Assembly (NCBI GenBank): GCA_934446365.1
Contig: CAKSDZ010000003.1
Span: 124,001 to 188,000, forward strand
DNA from: an uncultured Eubacteriales bacterium
GTDB taxonomy: Bacteria; Bacillota; Clostridia; Oscillospirales; CAG-272
Length of the DNA: 64,000 bases
Direction: 5' to 3'
This document shows, piece by piece, positions 8,573 to 17,416 of this stretch. Position numbers and translations under genes: made by a program. How positions within the stretch are numbered: position 1 is the stretch's first letter; every line of letters starts with the position of its first letter. The notes under the pieces were generated by a model, which made no database searches, was not told the DNA's origin, and saw only the letters and a list, made by a program, of their open reading frames with translations.

Positions 8573-9721
8573 GTGGGATATTATTTTAAAACGGAAAAGC
8601 TCACCGTCGGCTATGACGGCAAACCGCTCATTTCCGACATCGATATCGGCATCGAAAAGGGCGAGATTCTCACGCTGATCGGTCCCAACGGTTCGGGCAA
8701 ATCGACGATTCTCAAAAGCATCACAAGGCATCTGGAATCCATTTCCGGTGTCGTTTCCATCGACGGGGCGGACATGCGGCGCATGTCCGGGCGCGACGTG
8801 GCGACAAGGCTTTCCGTGGTGCTCACGGAGCGCATCAATCCGGAGCTTATGAGCTGTGGGGATATCGTCGCCACCGGCCGTTATCCTTATACAAGTCATT
8901 TTGGGCTTTTGACCGCGAAAGACCGCGAAATCGTGCGGGATTCCTTAGAAAAGGTTCACGCGACCGAGCTTTACGACCGGGATTTCCGGGAAATCAGCGA
9001 CGGACAGCGCCAGCGCGTCATGCTTGCCCGCGCCATCTGTCAGGAGCCGGAGATTATCGTGCTCGACGAGCCGACCTCGTTTCTCGATATCCGCCATAAA
9101 ATCGAGCTTTTGAATATCCTTTCGGAGATGGCGAAGGAGCGGGGCATCACGGTGATTATGTCCCTGCATGAGATCGATCTCGCTTATAAGATATCGGACA
9201 AGATTATTTGTGTCGCCGGAGATAAAATCAGCGATTTCGGCACGCCGGACGAGATTTTTACCGAGGAGCGCATCGCCCGTCTTTACGGGATCGAAAACGG
9301 CTCCTACGATACGCTGTTCGGCAGCGTGGAGCTGCAAAGACCGGCGGGGGATCCGCGCGTTTTCGTCATCGGAGGCGCGGGCTCCGGCATCCCGTTTTAC
9401 CGGATGCTGCAACGGTGCGGCATCCCGTTTGCCGCCGGCATTTTATATGAGAACGACGTGGATTTCCGCGTGGCGCGCGCACTTGCGGCGTCGGTCGTGT
9501 CGGCGCGTGCGTTCGAGCCGGTGGATGCGGAGACGCAGGCACGCGCCGCAGGACTGCTTGATCAGGCGGCATATGCCGTGGACTGCGGCTTTCCGCGCGG
9601 CGCCTATAACCGCTGCAACGAAGCGCTGCTTTCCCGTGCCGAAGCGCAGGGAAAGCCGATTCTGCGCTCGGCGGAGGAAATACGGGCGGCCTTTGGCTCC
9701 GGAGGGAACGCCGGTCAATAG
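8573..9721 (+). CDS. ABC transporter ATPase with extra C-terminal Rossmann-like domain
   Basis: 382 aa from GTG 8573, chosen because GAGG lies seven bases upstream; an upstream ATG would overlap the permease widely. Residues 1-250 are a FecE/BtuD ATPase: Walker A GPNGSGKST, signature ISDGQRQRV, Walker B IIVLDEPTSFLD, and an H-loop in MSLHEID. After residue ~260 comes an unusual ~120-aa extension starting VFVIGGAGSGIPFYRML, with a glycine-rich nucleotide-type loop, not part of a standard importer ATPase (about 255 aa). Role of the extension is unknown; it might sense a corrinoid or nucleotide. Third gene of the uptake system. Confidence 0.9.
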   Translation: MGYYFKTEKLTVGYDGKPLISDIDIGIEKGEILTLIGPNGSGKSTILKSITRHLESISGVVSIDGADMRRMSGRDVATRLSVVLTERINPELMSCGDIVATGRYPYTSHFGLLTAKDREIVRDSLEKVHATELYDRDFREISDGQRQRVMLARAICQEPEIIVLDEPTSFLDIRHKIELLNILSEMAKERGITVIMSLHEIDLAYKISDKIICVAGDKISDFGTPDEIFTEERIARLYGIENGSYDTLFGSVELQRPAGDPRVFVIGGAGSGIPFYRMLQRCGIPFAAGILYENDVDFRVARALAASVVSARAFEPVDAETQARAAGLLDQAAYAVDCGFPRGAYNRCNEALLSRAEAQGKPILRSAEEIRAAFGSGGNAGQ

Positions 9722-9766
9722 CGTGCCGGTGCAAACGAAAATCCATTTGCAAAAAATGAGGGAAGT

Positions 9767-11155
9767 ATGGAGCGAATCTGCAAAAACATACCGAGGATTC
9801 TTGTCGCCGGCACGGCGAGCGGCTGCGGCAAAACGACCGCCGTCTGCGCGATTCTGACGCTTTTGAAGCGGCGGGGACTGCGGCCGGTGTCGCTCAAATG
9901 CGGACCGGATTATATCGACCCGATGTTTCATAAAACCGTGACCGAAACGGACAGCGCAAACCTCGATCCGTTTTTTTTCGACGACGACACGCTGAACGCT
10001 CTCCTTGCGGAGAATGCAGGGGGACACGATATCGCCGTCATCGAGGGCGTGATGGGCTTTTACGACGGCGCCGGCATGGACGGCACGGAGAACAGCACCT
10101 ATTCCGTGGCGCGTCGGACAAAAAGCCCCGTGATTCTCGTCATGGACGGCCGAGGCGCGTCGGTATCCGTTTTGGCGGCGCTTTCCGGCTTTCTGGATTT
10201 TATGCCGGAGAATGGGATTGCGGGCGTCCTTTTGAGCCGTGTGACCTCCGGCACTTACGGAATGCTCCGCCGTCTTGCCGGGCAGCGGTTCGGGGCTCGG
10301 ATTCGGATGCTCGGCTATCTTCCGAAGCTGCCGGAGGCGCTTGCGCTCGGCAGCCGTCATTTGGGGCTTATCACCGCCGATGAAGTCGTCGGCTTGCGGG
10401 AAAAGTTAAATCGGACGGCGGATATCCTGTCGGAAACCGTCGATATCGACGCGCTTTTGGCGCTTGCGAATGGAGCGCCGCCGATTTCGTTTCTTCCGCC
10501 GGCGTTTCTGCTCGAAAAGCCGCCGCTTCCGTCCGTGCGCATCGCGGTGGCGAGGGATCAGGTGTTTTGCTTTTATTATGCGGATAATTTCCGCCTTTTG
10601 GAAAGGCTCGGCGCGGAGCTTGTCTTTTTCAGTCCTCTTGCGGATTCCTCGCTTCCGGCAGGCTGCGCGGGGCTTTATCTCGGCGGCGGCTATCCGGAGC
10701 TGTATAAAGAGAAGCTGTCGGAGAATACCGGCATGCGCGCGTCCATATCGGCGGCGCTTGCGGACGGGATGCCGTGCGTCGCGGAGTGCGGCGGCTTTCT
10801 GTATCTCGGTGCGCGGCTCGACGGTGTTCCGATGGTCGGTGCGCTTGCTTCGGACGGGGCGAACACGGGACATCTTGTCCGGTTCGGCTACATCACGCTG
10901 ACCGCAAAACGGGACGGGCTTCTGCTGAAAGAAGGCGAAAATGTCCGCGCGCACGAATTTCACTATTACGACAGCACGGCGTGCGGCGACGGCTTCCGCG
11001 CGGAAAAGCAAAGCGGCGCCGCATGGGACTGCGTCGTGACGGGGGACACTCTCCACGCCGGATATTCCCACATTCATTTTTGGTCGAATCCCGAGACGGC
11101 GGCAAACTTTATCGCTGCCTGCAAAAAATACGGAGAAAACAGGAAAAGAGAATAA
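9767..11155 (+). CDS. cbiA: cobyrinate a,c-diamide synthase
   Basis: 462 aa. ATP- and glutamine-dependent amidation of the a and c carboxylates of cobyrinate. N-terminal P-loop-type domain with AGTASGCGKTT near residue 14, and C-terminal class I glutaminase domain with LYLGGGYPEL, the nucleophile in CVAECGGFLYLG and the His in AGYSHIHFW. Length is normal. GAGGGAAG precedes ATG 9767; 45 bases separate it from the transporter and 4 bases from cbiC. First biosynthetic gene of the block although it acts mid-pathway. Confidence 0.95.
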   Translation: MERICKNIPRILVAGTASGCGKTTAVCAILTLLKRRGLRPVSLKCGPDYIDPMFHKTVTETDSANLDPFFFDDDTLNALLAENAGGHDIAVIEGVMGFYDGAGMDGTENSTYSVARRTKSPVILVMDGRGASVSVLAALSGFLDFMPENGIAGVLLSRVTSGTYGMLRRLAGQRFGARIRMLGYLPKLPEALALGSRHLGLITADEVVGLREKLNRTADILSETVDIDALLALANGAPPISFLPPAFLLEKPPLPSVRIAVARDQVFCFYYADNFRLLERLGAELVFFSPLADSSLPAGCAGLYLGGGYPELYKEKLSENTGMRASISAALADGMPCVAECGGFLYLGARLDGVPMVGALASDGANTGHLVRFGYITLTAKRDGLLLKEGENVRAHEFHYYDSTACGDGFRAEKQSGAAWDCVVTGDTLHAGYSHIHFWSNPETAANFIAACKKYGENRKRE

Positions 11156-11159
11156 GATT

Positions 11160-11777
11160 ATGATTTTGCACGATCCGAAGGAAATTGAAAAGAGAAGCTT
11201 TGAAATCATCGCGTCCGAGCTTGCTGTGAGCATACCGGCGGAGAACGAGCTTGTCGTCAAGCGCGTCATTCATGCGACCGCCGATTTTGACTTTGCGGAG
11301 AATCTCTGCTTTTCCGAGCATGCCGTGGAAAAAGCGCTCGCGGCGCTGCGCGGCGGGTGTGACATCGTCACCGACACGCAGATGGCGAGGTCGGGAATCA
11401 ACAAAAAAATTCTCGCCGAGCTTGGCGGCGAGGTACACTGCTTCATGAGCGATGAGGATGTGGCGGCGGAGGCCGTCCGGCGCGGGACGACGCGTGCCGA
11501 GATTTCCATGGAAAAGGCGGCAAAGCTTGCAAAACCGTGCATTTTCGCCATCGGGAACGCGCCGACGGCGCTGCTTGCGATCCATGACCTTGTCACGGCG
11601 GGGAAGCTTTCTTGCGCGCTTGTTATCGGCGCGCCGGTCGGCTTTGTCAACATCATCGAATCCAAAGAGAAAATCATGACGCTGGATATCCCGTATATCG
11701 TCGCGCGCGGCAGAAAGGGCGGCAGCGGCGTTGCGGCGGCGATCTGCAACGCGCTGATTTATCAGATCAAGCGATGA
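11160..11777 (+). CDS. cbiC: cobalt-precorrin-8 methylmutase
   Basis: 205 aa. Moves the methyl group from C11 to C12 to give cobyrinate. Typical features: the N-terminal P-x-I-E-x-x-S-x-x-I stretch (DPKEIEKRSFEII), the catalytic His region VVKRVIHATADFDF, the DTQMARSGI segment and the C-terminal GNAPTALLAI and GAPVGFVN motifs. Only four bases after cbiA; its stop overlaps the cbiD start as ATGA. Confidence 0.95.
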   Translation: MILHDPKEIEKRSFEIIASELAVSIPAENELVVKRVIHATADFDFAENLCFSEHAVEKALAALRGGCDIVTDTQMARSGINKKILAELGGEVHCFMSDEDVAAEAVRRGTTRAEISMEKAAKLAKPCIFAIGNAPTALLAIHDLVTAGKLSCALVIGAPVGFVNIIESKEKIMTLDIPYIVARGRKGGSGVAAAICNALIYQIKR

Positions 11778-12937
11778 ACGACGGCTTTATCACAAAGGAC
11801 GGAAAAAGGCTGCGCTGCGGATATACGACCGGCTCCTCGGCCGCGGCTGCATCAAAGGCCGCGGCTTTGATGCTTTTTTCCGGTAAACGGGTGGACAGCG
11901 TATATCTCCTGACGCCGAAGGGCGTGGGACTGACGCTTTCCGTGGAGGAAATCGAATTCGGCGCGGGGTTTGTGAGCTGTGCCGTGAAAAAGGACAGCGG
12001 CGACGACCCGGACGTGACAAACGGCATTCGGATTTATGCGAAGGTGTCGCGCTTTCCGGCGGATGCGCCCGAGGTGCGAATCGACGGCGGCAAGGGGATC
12101 GGCAGGGTGACAAAGCCGGGGCTTGACCAGCCGCCCGGCGAGGCTGCCGTCAACAGTGTCCCGCGCACGATGATACGGCGGGAAATGCTCGACGTGATGG
12201 CGGAATACGGCTATACGGGCGGACTTTCCGTTATTCTGTCCGCGCCGGGCGGGGAGGAGATTGCCGCGCGCACCTTCAATCCTAAACTCGGCATCGTGGG
12301 CGGCATCTCCATTCTCGGAACGACCGGAATCGTCGAGCCGATGAGCGACGCCGCGGTCGTCGATACCATCCGGATCGAAATGAATATGCGGCGCGCGGCG
12401 GGGAAGCGGTATCTGCTCCTCACGCCAGGAAATTATGGGGCGGATTTTATATCCGGTACGATGGGAATGAACGCGGAGCGCGCCGTGAAATGCTCCAATT
12501 TCATCGGAGATTCCCTTGAATATGCGGCGGAGATGGGCTTTTTCGGGATTCTGCTCGTCGGGCATATCGGCAAGCTTGTCAAGCTTGCGGGCGGCATGAT
12601 GAACACCCATTCGCGCTACGGCGACTGCCGCGCGGAGCTGTTCGCCGCGCACGCCGCGCGCTGCGGCGCGGACACCGAAACCGTGCGCCGGCTGATGGAA
12701 AGCGTCATGACCGACGATATGCTGGATATCGTAAGGGAAGCGGGACTGGAAAAGGCGGTTATCCGAAGCCTTGGCACCAAAATCGAGGAGCATGTAGCGG
12801 CAAAAGCATACGGAAAAGCGGAAACGGGCGTTGTGATTTTTTTGGGCAAAACGGGGCTTCTGTTCTGCTCACGAAACGCGCAGCTGCTGGCGGAAAAAAT
12901 CAAGGCGGAAGAGGAGGACGCGCCGCTTTCCCCTTGA
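11774..12937 (+). CDS. cbiD: cobalt-precorrin-5B C1-methyltransferase
   Basis: 387 aa from ATG 11774, which overlaps the cbiC stop by four bases; an apparent extension to 11612 only reads the cbiC sequence out of frame. SAM-dependent C1 methylation, a marker of the oxygen-independent route. Diagnostic segments: LRCGYTTGSSAAAASKAA near the N-terminus, the KDSGDDPDVTNG motif, GIGRVTKPGL, and GNYGADF. CbiD has no counterpart in the aerobic pathway of the same sequence type, so it fixes the pathway as anaerobic. Confidence 0.95.
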   Translation: MNDGFITKDGKRLRCGYTTGSSAAAASKAAALMLFSGKRVDSVYLLTPKGVGLTLSVEEIEFGAGFVSCAVKKDSGDDPDVTNGIRIYAKVSRFPADAPEVRIDGGKGIGRVTKPGLDQPPGEAAVNSVPRTMIRREMLDVMAEYGYTGGLSVILSAPGGEEIAARTFNPKLGIVGGISILGTTGIVEPMSDAAVVDTIRIEMNMRRAAGKRYLLLTPGNYGADFISGTMGMNAERAVKCSNFIGDSLEYAAEMGFFGILLVGHIGKLVKLAGGMMNTHSRYGDCRAELFAAHAARCGADTETVRRLMESVMTDDMLDIVREAGLEKAVIRSLGTKIEEHVAAKAYGKAETGVVIFLGKTGLLFCSRNAQLLAEKIKAEEEDAPLSP

Positions 12938-12963
12938 CGGAAACGGTGAGAAAAGAGGAATTT

Positions 12964-13719
12964 ATGGTACATTTTGTTGGTGCGGGCTGCGGCGCCGCCG
13001 ATCTGATTACACTGCGGGGAAAACGGCTTCTCGAAGAGGCGGACGTCGTGATTTATGCGGGCTCGCTTGTGAATCCCGAGCTGCTTTCCTTTACAAAGGA
13101 CGGCTGCCGTCTTTATGACAGCGCCAAAATGACGCTCGAACAGGTGGAGGAGACGATTCTTGCGGCCGAGCGGGACGGGCTTGCGACCGTCCGTCTGCAC
13201 TCGGGGGATTCCTCGCTTTACGGCGCGGTGCGCGAGCAGTTTGCGTTTCTCGACCGCGAGGGAATCGAATATGATGTTTGTCCCGGCGTCAGCTCGTTCT
13301 GCGGCGCCGCCGCGGCGCTGCGTGCGGAATATACGCCGCCCGGTGTTTCGCAAAGCGTGGTAATCACGCGCATCGCGGGACGCACGCCGGTGCCGGAACG
13401 GGAATCGATCCGTTCCTTTGCCGCACACGGGGCGACGATGGTGATTTTTCTCAGCACGGGACTTCTTCGCGAGCTTTCGGCGGAGCTTATCGCCGGCGGG
13501 TATGAGAGCGACGCGCCCGCCGCAATCGTATACAAGGCCTCGTGGCCGGACGAAAAAATCCTGCGCTGTACGGTGGGCACGCTTGCCGAAACGGCGCAGG
13601 TGAACGGAATCCGGAATACCGCGCTCATCACCGTCGGCGGCTTTTTGGACGAGGCCTTTGACCGTTCGCGTCTGTATCATCCGGATTTTTCGACCGGCTT
13701 TCGGGAGGCGGAGCGGTGA
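12964..13719 (+). CDS. cbiF: cobalt-precorrin-4 C11-methyltransferase
   Basis: 251 aa from ATG 12964, preceded by AGAGGA. Tetrapyrrole methylase family: VHFVGAGCGAADLITLRG at the N-terminus, the YAGSLVNPELL segment typical of CbiF/CobM, and the GDSSLYGA loop that holds S-adenosylmethionine. Methylates C11 before ring contraction is completed by CbiG. It ends in a four-base overlap with cbiG. Confidence 0.95.
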   Translation: MVHFVGAGCGAADLITLRGKRLLEEADVVIYAGSLVNPELLSFTKDGCRLYDSAKMTLEQVEETILAAERDGLATVRLHSGDSSLYGAVREQFAFLDREGIEYDVCPGVSSFCGAAAALRAEYTPPGVSQSVVITRIAGRTPVPERESIRSFAAHGATMVIFLSTGLLRELSAELIAGGYESDAPAAIVYKASWPDEKILRCTVGTLAETAQVNGIRNTALITVGGFLDEAFDRSRLYHPDFSTGFREAER

Positions 13720-14729
13720 AAACCAATATATTTGCGTTCTCGGAGAGAGGCTCGGCGCTTGCCTTGCGCATCTCCGGTTATTATGAAAATTGTGAAATCC
13801 ATTCCGTCGAAAAATTCGCGGTACCGCACGGCTTTACCGCGCATAAGAGCGTGTGCGCGGATATGGGGGAGCTTTTCCGTGAGGCGGGACTGCTCATTTT
13901 CATCGGCGCCTGCGGCATCGCCGTGCGCGATATTGCGCCGCACCTGAAAAGCAAAACGACGGATCCCGCCGTGCTCGTGCTGGACGACGCGGGAACCTTT
14001 GTCATTCCGATTCTCTCCGGTCATATCGGCGGCGCCAACCGCATGGCGCGCGACCTTGCGTCAAAGCTCGGTGCGACGCCGGTGATTACGACGGCGACCG
14101 ATGTTTCCGGAAGATTTTCCGTGGACGCGTGGGCGGCGGAGCACGGGTTTGCCATTTCGTCGATGAAAACGGCAAAGGACATTTCCGCGGCGATTCTCAT
14201 GGGCGATGTTCCGGTGACGGCGGAAAAGCCGCTGCCGGCGGAACTTCCTGCGGGGCTGACTGCCGGCGAGACCGGCGCGCTCGGCATCTATATCGGCATT
14301 CGGACGGCGTCTCCGTTTGCGGAAACGCTTCGCCTGATTCCCCGCTGTGTGACGCTCGGCATCGGATGCCGCAGAGCTGTGCCGGCGGAGGCGGTTCGAG
14401 GTGCGGTGACGGCGGCGCTTGCCGGAGCGGGAATCGACCGGCGGGCGGTATGCGGCGCCGCTTCCATCGATGTGAAGCGGGACGAGGCGGGGCTGCTTGC
14501 CTTTTGCGGGGAATGGAAGCTTGCGCCCGTATTCTATTCGGCAGAGACGCTTGCCGCCGTCACGGGCACGTTTTCGGATTCGGAATTTGTAAAAAAGACG
14601 GTCGGCGTCGGAAACGTGTGTGAGCGCGCCGCCGTGATAGGCGGCGGCACGCTGATTCTTTCAAAATATGCGGAAAACGGCGTCACGGTTGCGGCGTCGG
14701 TATCGGATTGGAGGATTTCCTTTGCGTAA
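13716..14729 (+). CDS. cbiG: cobalt-precorrin-5A hydrolase
   Basis: 337 aa from GTG 13716 (GTGA overlap with the cbiF stop). Opens the delta-lactone and releases acetaldehyde. N-terminal domain with FIGACGIAVRDIAPHLKSK and the characteristic DDAGTFVIPILSGHIGGAN; C-terminal domain with LGIGCRRAVPAEAVRGAV. Full length with both domains. Overlaps the cbiH start by eight bases. Confidence 0.95.
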   Translation: MKTNIFAFSERGSALALRISGYYENCEIHSVEKFAVPHGFTAHKSVCADMGELFREAGLLIFIGACGIAVRDIAPHLKSKTTDPAVLVLDDAGTFVIPILSGHIGGANRMARDLASKLGATPVITTATDVSGRFSVDAWAAEHGFAISSMKTAKDISAAILMGDVPVTAEKPLPAELPAGLTAGETGALGIYIGIRTASPFAETLRLIPRCVTLGIGCRRAVPAEAVRGAVTAALAGAGIDRRAVCGAASIDVKRDEAGLLAFCGEWKLAPVFYSAETLAAVTGTFSDSEFVKKTVGVGNVCERAAVIGGGTLILSKYAENGVTVAASVSDWRISFA

Positions 14730-15450
14730 ATTATATGTTGTCGGAATCGGCGCGGGAAGCTACGATATGCTGACGGTGGGAGCGGTGCGCGCTTTGGAAA
14801 ATGCCGAGGTGATTTGCGGCTATACCGAATATGTAAAGCTCATCCGGCCGTATTTTCCGGATAAGGAATATATCACAACGCCGATGATGCAGGAGGTGGA
14901 GCGCTGCCGCATAGCCGTCGAATCGGCAAAATCCGGCAGGCTGACCGCGATGATCTGCTCCGGCGACGCGGGCGTTTACGGCATGGCCTCTCCGATTTAC
15001 GAGGTGGCGGGAGAGGATGCGCCGGAAATCGTCGTCGTCCCCGGCGTCACGGCCGCATGCTCGGGCGCCGCCTTGCTCGGCGCGCCGCTGACGCATGATT
15101 TTGCGGTCATCAGCCTCAGCGACCTTCTCACGCCGTGGGAGGTGATCGAGGCGAGGCTGCGCGCCGCCGCGGAATCGGACCTGTGCGTCGTCATTTACAA
15201 TCCGCGCAGCAAAAAGCGAGCGGATTATCTTGCGCGCGCCGCCGAAATCCTGATGGATCACAAGCCGCCCGAGACGGTATGCGGCGCCGTGCGGAACATC
15301 GGACGCGAGGGAGAGTGCCACGAGCTTATGACGCTGCGCGCGCTTGTCTCCTATGAGGCGGATATGTTTACGACGGTGTTCGTCGGAAACCGCAGTACGA
15401 AAATCATAAACGGAAAAATGATTACACCGAGGGGATACCGCAATGTCTGA
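14722..15450 (+). CDS. cbiH: cobalt-precorrin-3B C17-methyltransferase
   Basis: 242 aa from TTG 14722, chosen because GGAGGA lies at 14710 and the product then begins LRKLYVVGIGAGSYDML as in other CbiH. Catalyses C17 methylation and ring contraction. Tetrapyrrole methylase motifs: GIGAG, ICGYTEYVKLI, SGDAGVYGMASPIYEV, VVPGVTAACSGAALLGAP and VIYNPRSKKR. Rare start codon and eight-base overlap suggest translational coupling to cbiG. Confidence 0.93.
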   Translation: MRKLYVVGIGAGSYDMLTVGAVRALENAEVICGYTEYVKLIRPYFPDKEYITTPMMQEVERCRIAVESAKSGRLTAMICSGDAGVYGMASPIYEVAGEDAPEIVVVPGVTAACSGAALLGAPLTHDFAVISLSDLLTPWEVIEARLRAAAESDLCVVIYNPRSKKRADYLARAAEILMDHKPPETVCGAVRNIGREGECHELMTLRALVSYEADMFTTVFVGNRSTKIINGKMITPRGYRNV

Positions 15451-17416
15451 AAAGAAAATCTGTTTATTTGCCGGAACGACGGAGGGCAGGGAGCTCGCTT
15501 TTTTTCTTGCGGGAAAATGCGCGCTCACCGTCTGCGTGGCGACCGAATACGGGGAAATCCTGCTCGAAGGGTTGAAGGGCGCCGATATCCGCGCGGGACG
15601 GCTTGCCGAGGCGGCAATGGAAGTCCTGTTTGAAGAGGAAGCCTTTGAGCTTGTCGCGGACGCGACGCATCCTTATGCGAAGGAGGTCTCCGCCAATATC
15701 AAGCGCGCGGCAGGTGCCTGCGGCTGCGAATATCTCCGGATTTCGCGCTCGCTCGGCGGAGCGGTTTCCGGCTGTATATATGTATCCTCTGCCGCGGAGG
15801 CCGCGGATTATCTTGCGGATAAATCCGGGAATGTCTTTGTCTCGACCGGCATGAAAGAGCTTCCGGCGTTTGCGCCCCTCCCTCGGGAGCGGCTGTTCGT
15901 GCGCGTTTTGCCGTCTGTCGCCTCGATTGAGGCGTGTGAGGGGGAGAACATCCCGCCCTCGCACATCATCGCGGCGCAGGGACCGTTCTCCTTGGAGACG
16001 AACCTTGCGAATTTCCGATGGGCGGGCGCACAGTGGCTTGTCACCAAGCAGTCCGGCAGGGCAGGCGGCTTTGACGAGAAGCTTACGGCGGCGGGAGAGC
16101 TCGGAGTGGGTGTCGTCGTCATCGGCGCACCCGCCGATGAGGGTATTTCCTATGAGGAAGCGGTCCGTGTTCTTTCGGAGCGGCTCGGGCTTTCGTCCGT
16201 GCGGCATGTCGATATCGTCGGCTGTGGCTGCGGGGCACTGTCGCTTCTCACGCAGGAAGCGGACACGGCGCTGCGGGGCGCGCACTGTATCATCGGCGCG
16301 CCAAGGCTTGTCGATTCCCTGAATGCGCGGTATCCCGGGAAGCGGTATGCGTCGGAGATTGTGCCGGAGAAAATCAAAGCTCTAATCGATGCGGAAGCTT
16401 CGCCGCGCATCTGTGTTGTGATGACGGGGGATGTCGGCTTTTACAGCGGTGCGAAAAAGCTCTGTGCCATGCTATCGGCATACGATGTCGGACTGATTCC
16501 GGGAATCGGCTCGGCGGTTTACTTTGCCGCGCGGCTCGGCGTGCCGTGGGAGGATTGGACGCTTATCAGCATGCATGCGCGCGCCTGCAATATCGCGGCG
16601 CGGGTGAGGGCTTCGGCAAAGGTGTTCCTCCTGACCGGGGGAGAATATACGCCGTCCGCCATCTGCGATACGCTGTGCCGCTGCGGACTCGGGGCGGTTT
16701 CCGTGACCGTGGGGGAGAGATTGTCCTATGAGGATGAAAAAATCACTATGGGAACGGCGGCATCCCTGCGGGAAGCCTCGTTTGATCCGCTCTCCTGCAT
16801 GCTGGTCGGGAACGAAACGCCTATGACGGGAGTCCGAACGGGACTGCCCGACGAGGCATTTCTGCGCGGCGACGTGCCGATGACCAAAAGCGAGGTGCGG
16901 GCGCTGATTCTCTCGAAGCTTGCGCTCTCGCGCGATTCGGTCGTATACGACATCGGGGCGGGTACCGGCTCCGTTTCGGTGGAATGTGCGCTGTCCGCCT
17001 GCGACGGAACGGTATATGCCGTCGAGAAAAATCCGGAAGCGGTGGCGCTTATCCGGAAGAACGCGGAAAAATTCGGTGTTTCCAATCTGATTCCGGTGGA
17101 GGGAACGGCGCCGGCGGCGATGGAGGCGCTTCCCGCGCCGACACATGTCTTTGTCGGCGGCAGCTCGGGGAATCTGCGGGAGATTCTTGCGGCGGTCTGC
17201 GCCAAAAATCCGGCGGCGCGCATCGTGATAAGCGCCGTGACGCTGGAAACAGTCGGCGAGGCGTCGGCAAGTCTTGCCGCGCTCGGATTTGCGGATTACG
17301 AGGCCGTCGCGATCAACGTATCAAGGGCGAAAAAGCTCGGCGGGTACCGGCTCATGCAGGCGCAGAATCCCGTTTATCTTTTTACGGCGGAGAAAAATGA
17401 TGAAAACAGAACTTAA
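15443..17416 (+). CDS. cbiJET: trifunctional CbiJ-CbiE-CbiT: precorrin-6A reductase fused to C5/C15 methyltransferase
   Basis: 657 aa. Residues 1-250 are CbiJ (KKICLFAGTTEGRELA, DATHPYAKEVSANI, GPFSLETNL, LVTKQSG), which reduces cobalt-precorrin-6A. Residues ~254-455 are CbiE (HVDIVGCGCGALSLLT, the MTGDVGFYSGAKKL SAM loop, IPGIGSAVYFAARLG), the C5-methyltransferase. From ~475 to the end is CbiT (MTKSEVRALILSKL, VYDIGAGTGSVSVECA, VFVGGSSGNLREIL), the C15-methyltransferase/decarboxylase. CbiE-CbiT fusion is common (CobL); adding CbiJ to the same chain lets three successive steps share one polypeptide. No stop or frameshift at the junctions. Overlaps cbiH by eight bases and cobT by 17. Confidence 0.93.
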   Translation: MSEKKICLFAGTTEGRELAFFLAGKCALTVCVATEYGEILLEGLKGADIRAGRLAEAAMEVLFEEEAFELVADATHPYAKEVSANIKRAAGACGCEYLRISRSLGGAVSGCIYVSSAAEAADYLADKSGNVFVSTGMKELPAFAPLPRERLFVRVLPSVASIEACEGENIPPSHIIAAQGPFSLETNLANFRWAGAQWLVTKQSGRAGGFDEKLTAAGELGVGVVVIGAPADEGISYEEAVRVLSERLGLSSVRHVDIVGCGCGALSLLTQEADTALRGAHCIIGAPRLVDSLNARYPGKRYASEIVPEKIKALIDAEASPRICVVMTGDVGFYSGAKKLCAMLSAYDVGLIPGIGSAVYFAARLGVPWEDWTLISMHARACNIAARVRASAKVFLLTGGEYTPSAICDTLCRCGLGAVSVTVGERLSYEDEKITMGTAASLREASFDPLSCMLVGNETPMTGVRTGLPDEAFLRGDVPMTKSEVRALILSKLALSRDSVVYDIGAGTGSVSVECALSACDGTVYAVEKNPEAVALIRKNAEKFGVSNLIPVEGTAPAAMEALPAPTHVFVGGSSGNLREILAAVCAKNPAARIVISAVTLETVGEASASLAALGFADYEAVAINVSRAKKLGGYRLMQAQNPVYLFTAEKNDENRT

